A stretch of 64,000 nt of DNA from Clostridia bacterium (GTDB lineage Bacteria > Bacillota > Clostridia > Lutisporales > Lutisporaceae): positions 204,772 through 268,771 of the forward strand of contig DASPIR010000033.1 of assembly GCA_035628995.1 (NCBI GenBank), given 5' to 3'. Below the pieces are notes generated by a model. The model was not told the DNA's origin, searched no databases, and saw only the letters and a list, made by a program, of their open reading frames with translations. Of this stretch, positions 63,814-64,000 are shown in pieces (position 1 is the stretch's first letter; each line of letters opens with the position of its first letter). A program made the translations under genes and the position numbers.

Positions 63814-64000
63814 TTATTCTTCTTTGTTTTCTTCTTTGTTTTCTACTTTATCCAAGTTGAATCTCTTCTTGAATCTGTCAACACGTCCGCCTGTATCTAT
63901 GAGTTTCTGCTTTCCTGTAAAGAAAGGATGACACTTGGAACAAATTTCCACTTTGATTTCCTTTTTTACTGAACCTGTCTCAAATGTTTCTCCACAAGCA
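63814..64000 (-). CDS. rpmE: 50S ribosomal protein L31 (partial)
   Basis: C-terminal 61 residues of L31; the first few codons lie beyond the right edge. [20 protein letters not shown] and [20 protein letters not shown] are characteristic, and the cysteines (CGET, CSKC) show the zinc-binding C+ form. A short Glu/Lys/Asn tail (NKEENKEE) extends the C-terminus. Confidence 0.95.
   Translation of the reverse strand, partial: ACGETFETGSVKKEIKVEICSKCHPFFTGKQKLIDTGGRVDRFKKRFNLDKVENKEENKEE

Overview
The window is low-GC DNA from an anaerobic, motile, endospore-forming member of the Clostridia. Spore genes (spoIIID, a spoIIQ-like LytM gene, spoIID, yyaC), a flagellar gene block with CsrA/FliW control, ferredoxin-dependent 2-oxoacid oxidation and a SAM-I riboswitch before metK support this. 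The genus cannot be named from sequence alone. Almost all genes lie on the minus strand; yyaC and an orphan response regulator are on the plus strand.

Layout. 1-7.6 kb: surface-glycan or flagellin-modification genes (two LicD-type transferases, a hexapeptide acyltransferase, a CDP-glycerol-transferase-like protein, an SDR epimerase, an IspD/TarI cytidylyltransferase and a glycosyltransferase with TPRs), with a broken paralogue fragment. 7.7-15.2 kb: flagellin, csrA, fliW, flgL, two tandem flgK genes, flgN, flgM, yvyF. 15.3-19.8 kb: comF, recD2, metK with its riboswitch. 20.1-20.7 kb: five tRNA genes (Tyr, Thr, Val, Glu, Pro). 21.1-30.7 kb: yyaC, then a block collinear with Bacillus (fabZ, flgJ-like, flgG, flgF, mbl, spoIIID, spoIIQ, spoIID, murA, ywmB). 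30.8-38.2 kb: a CoA-transferase pair with a sigma-54 type promoter, then wecB, tagO, comEB, upp, rpiB, ywlE, ywlC. 38.4-58.2 kb: an accessory metabolic block (malic enzyme, sucCD, korDABC, a hydantoin/allantoin-type operon with an IclR regulator, a racemase, a YfcC-type carrier, an aminotransferase, a sigma-54 activator and larA). 58.3-64 kb: ZIP transporter, prfA, prmC, a DUF1385 protein, a CheY-like regulator, tdk and rpmE.

The accessory block sits between the ZIP gene and ywlC, neighbourhoods that are close together in Firmicutes. It is bracketed by two nearly identical 65-bp terminator-bearing direct repeats about 19.9 kb apart. Inside it, a second 164-bp direct repeat carries a terminator, the 3' end of a sigma-54 activator gene and a -24/-12 promoter. 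One copy lies before the aminotransferase; the other lies before the korDABC-sucCD genes, next to gene remnants. Copying of this module may have put the kor-suc genes under the same sigma-54 control.

Four sigma-D type promoters (hag, the TPR glycosyltransferase, flgM, flgF) connect the flagellar genes and the glycosyltransferase. The flagellin leader carries a hairpin with an AGGA loop upstream of the Shine-Dalgarno sequence, matching the CsrA/FliW translational switch. Several families of short palindromic intergenic repeats are scattered through the backbone. No CRISPR array, intact transposase, integrase or rRNA gene was seen.
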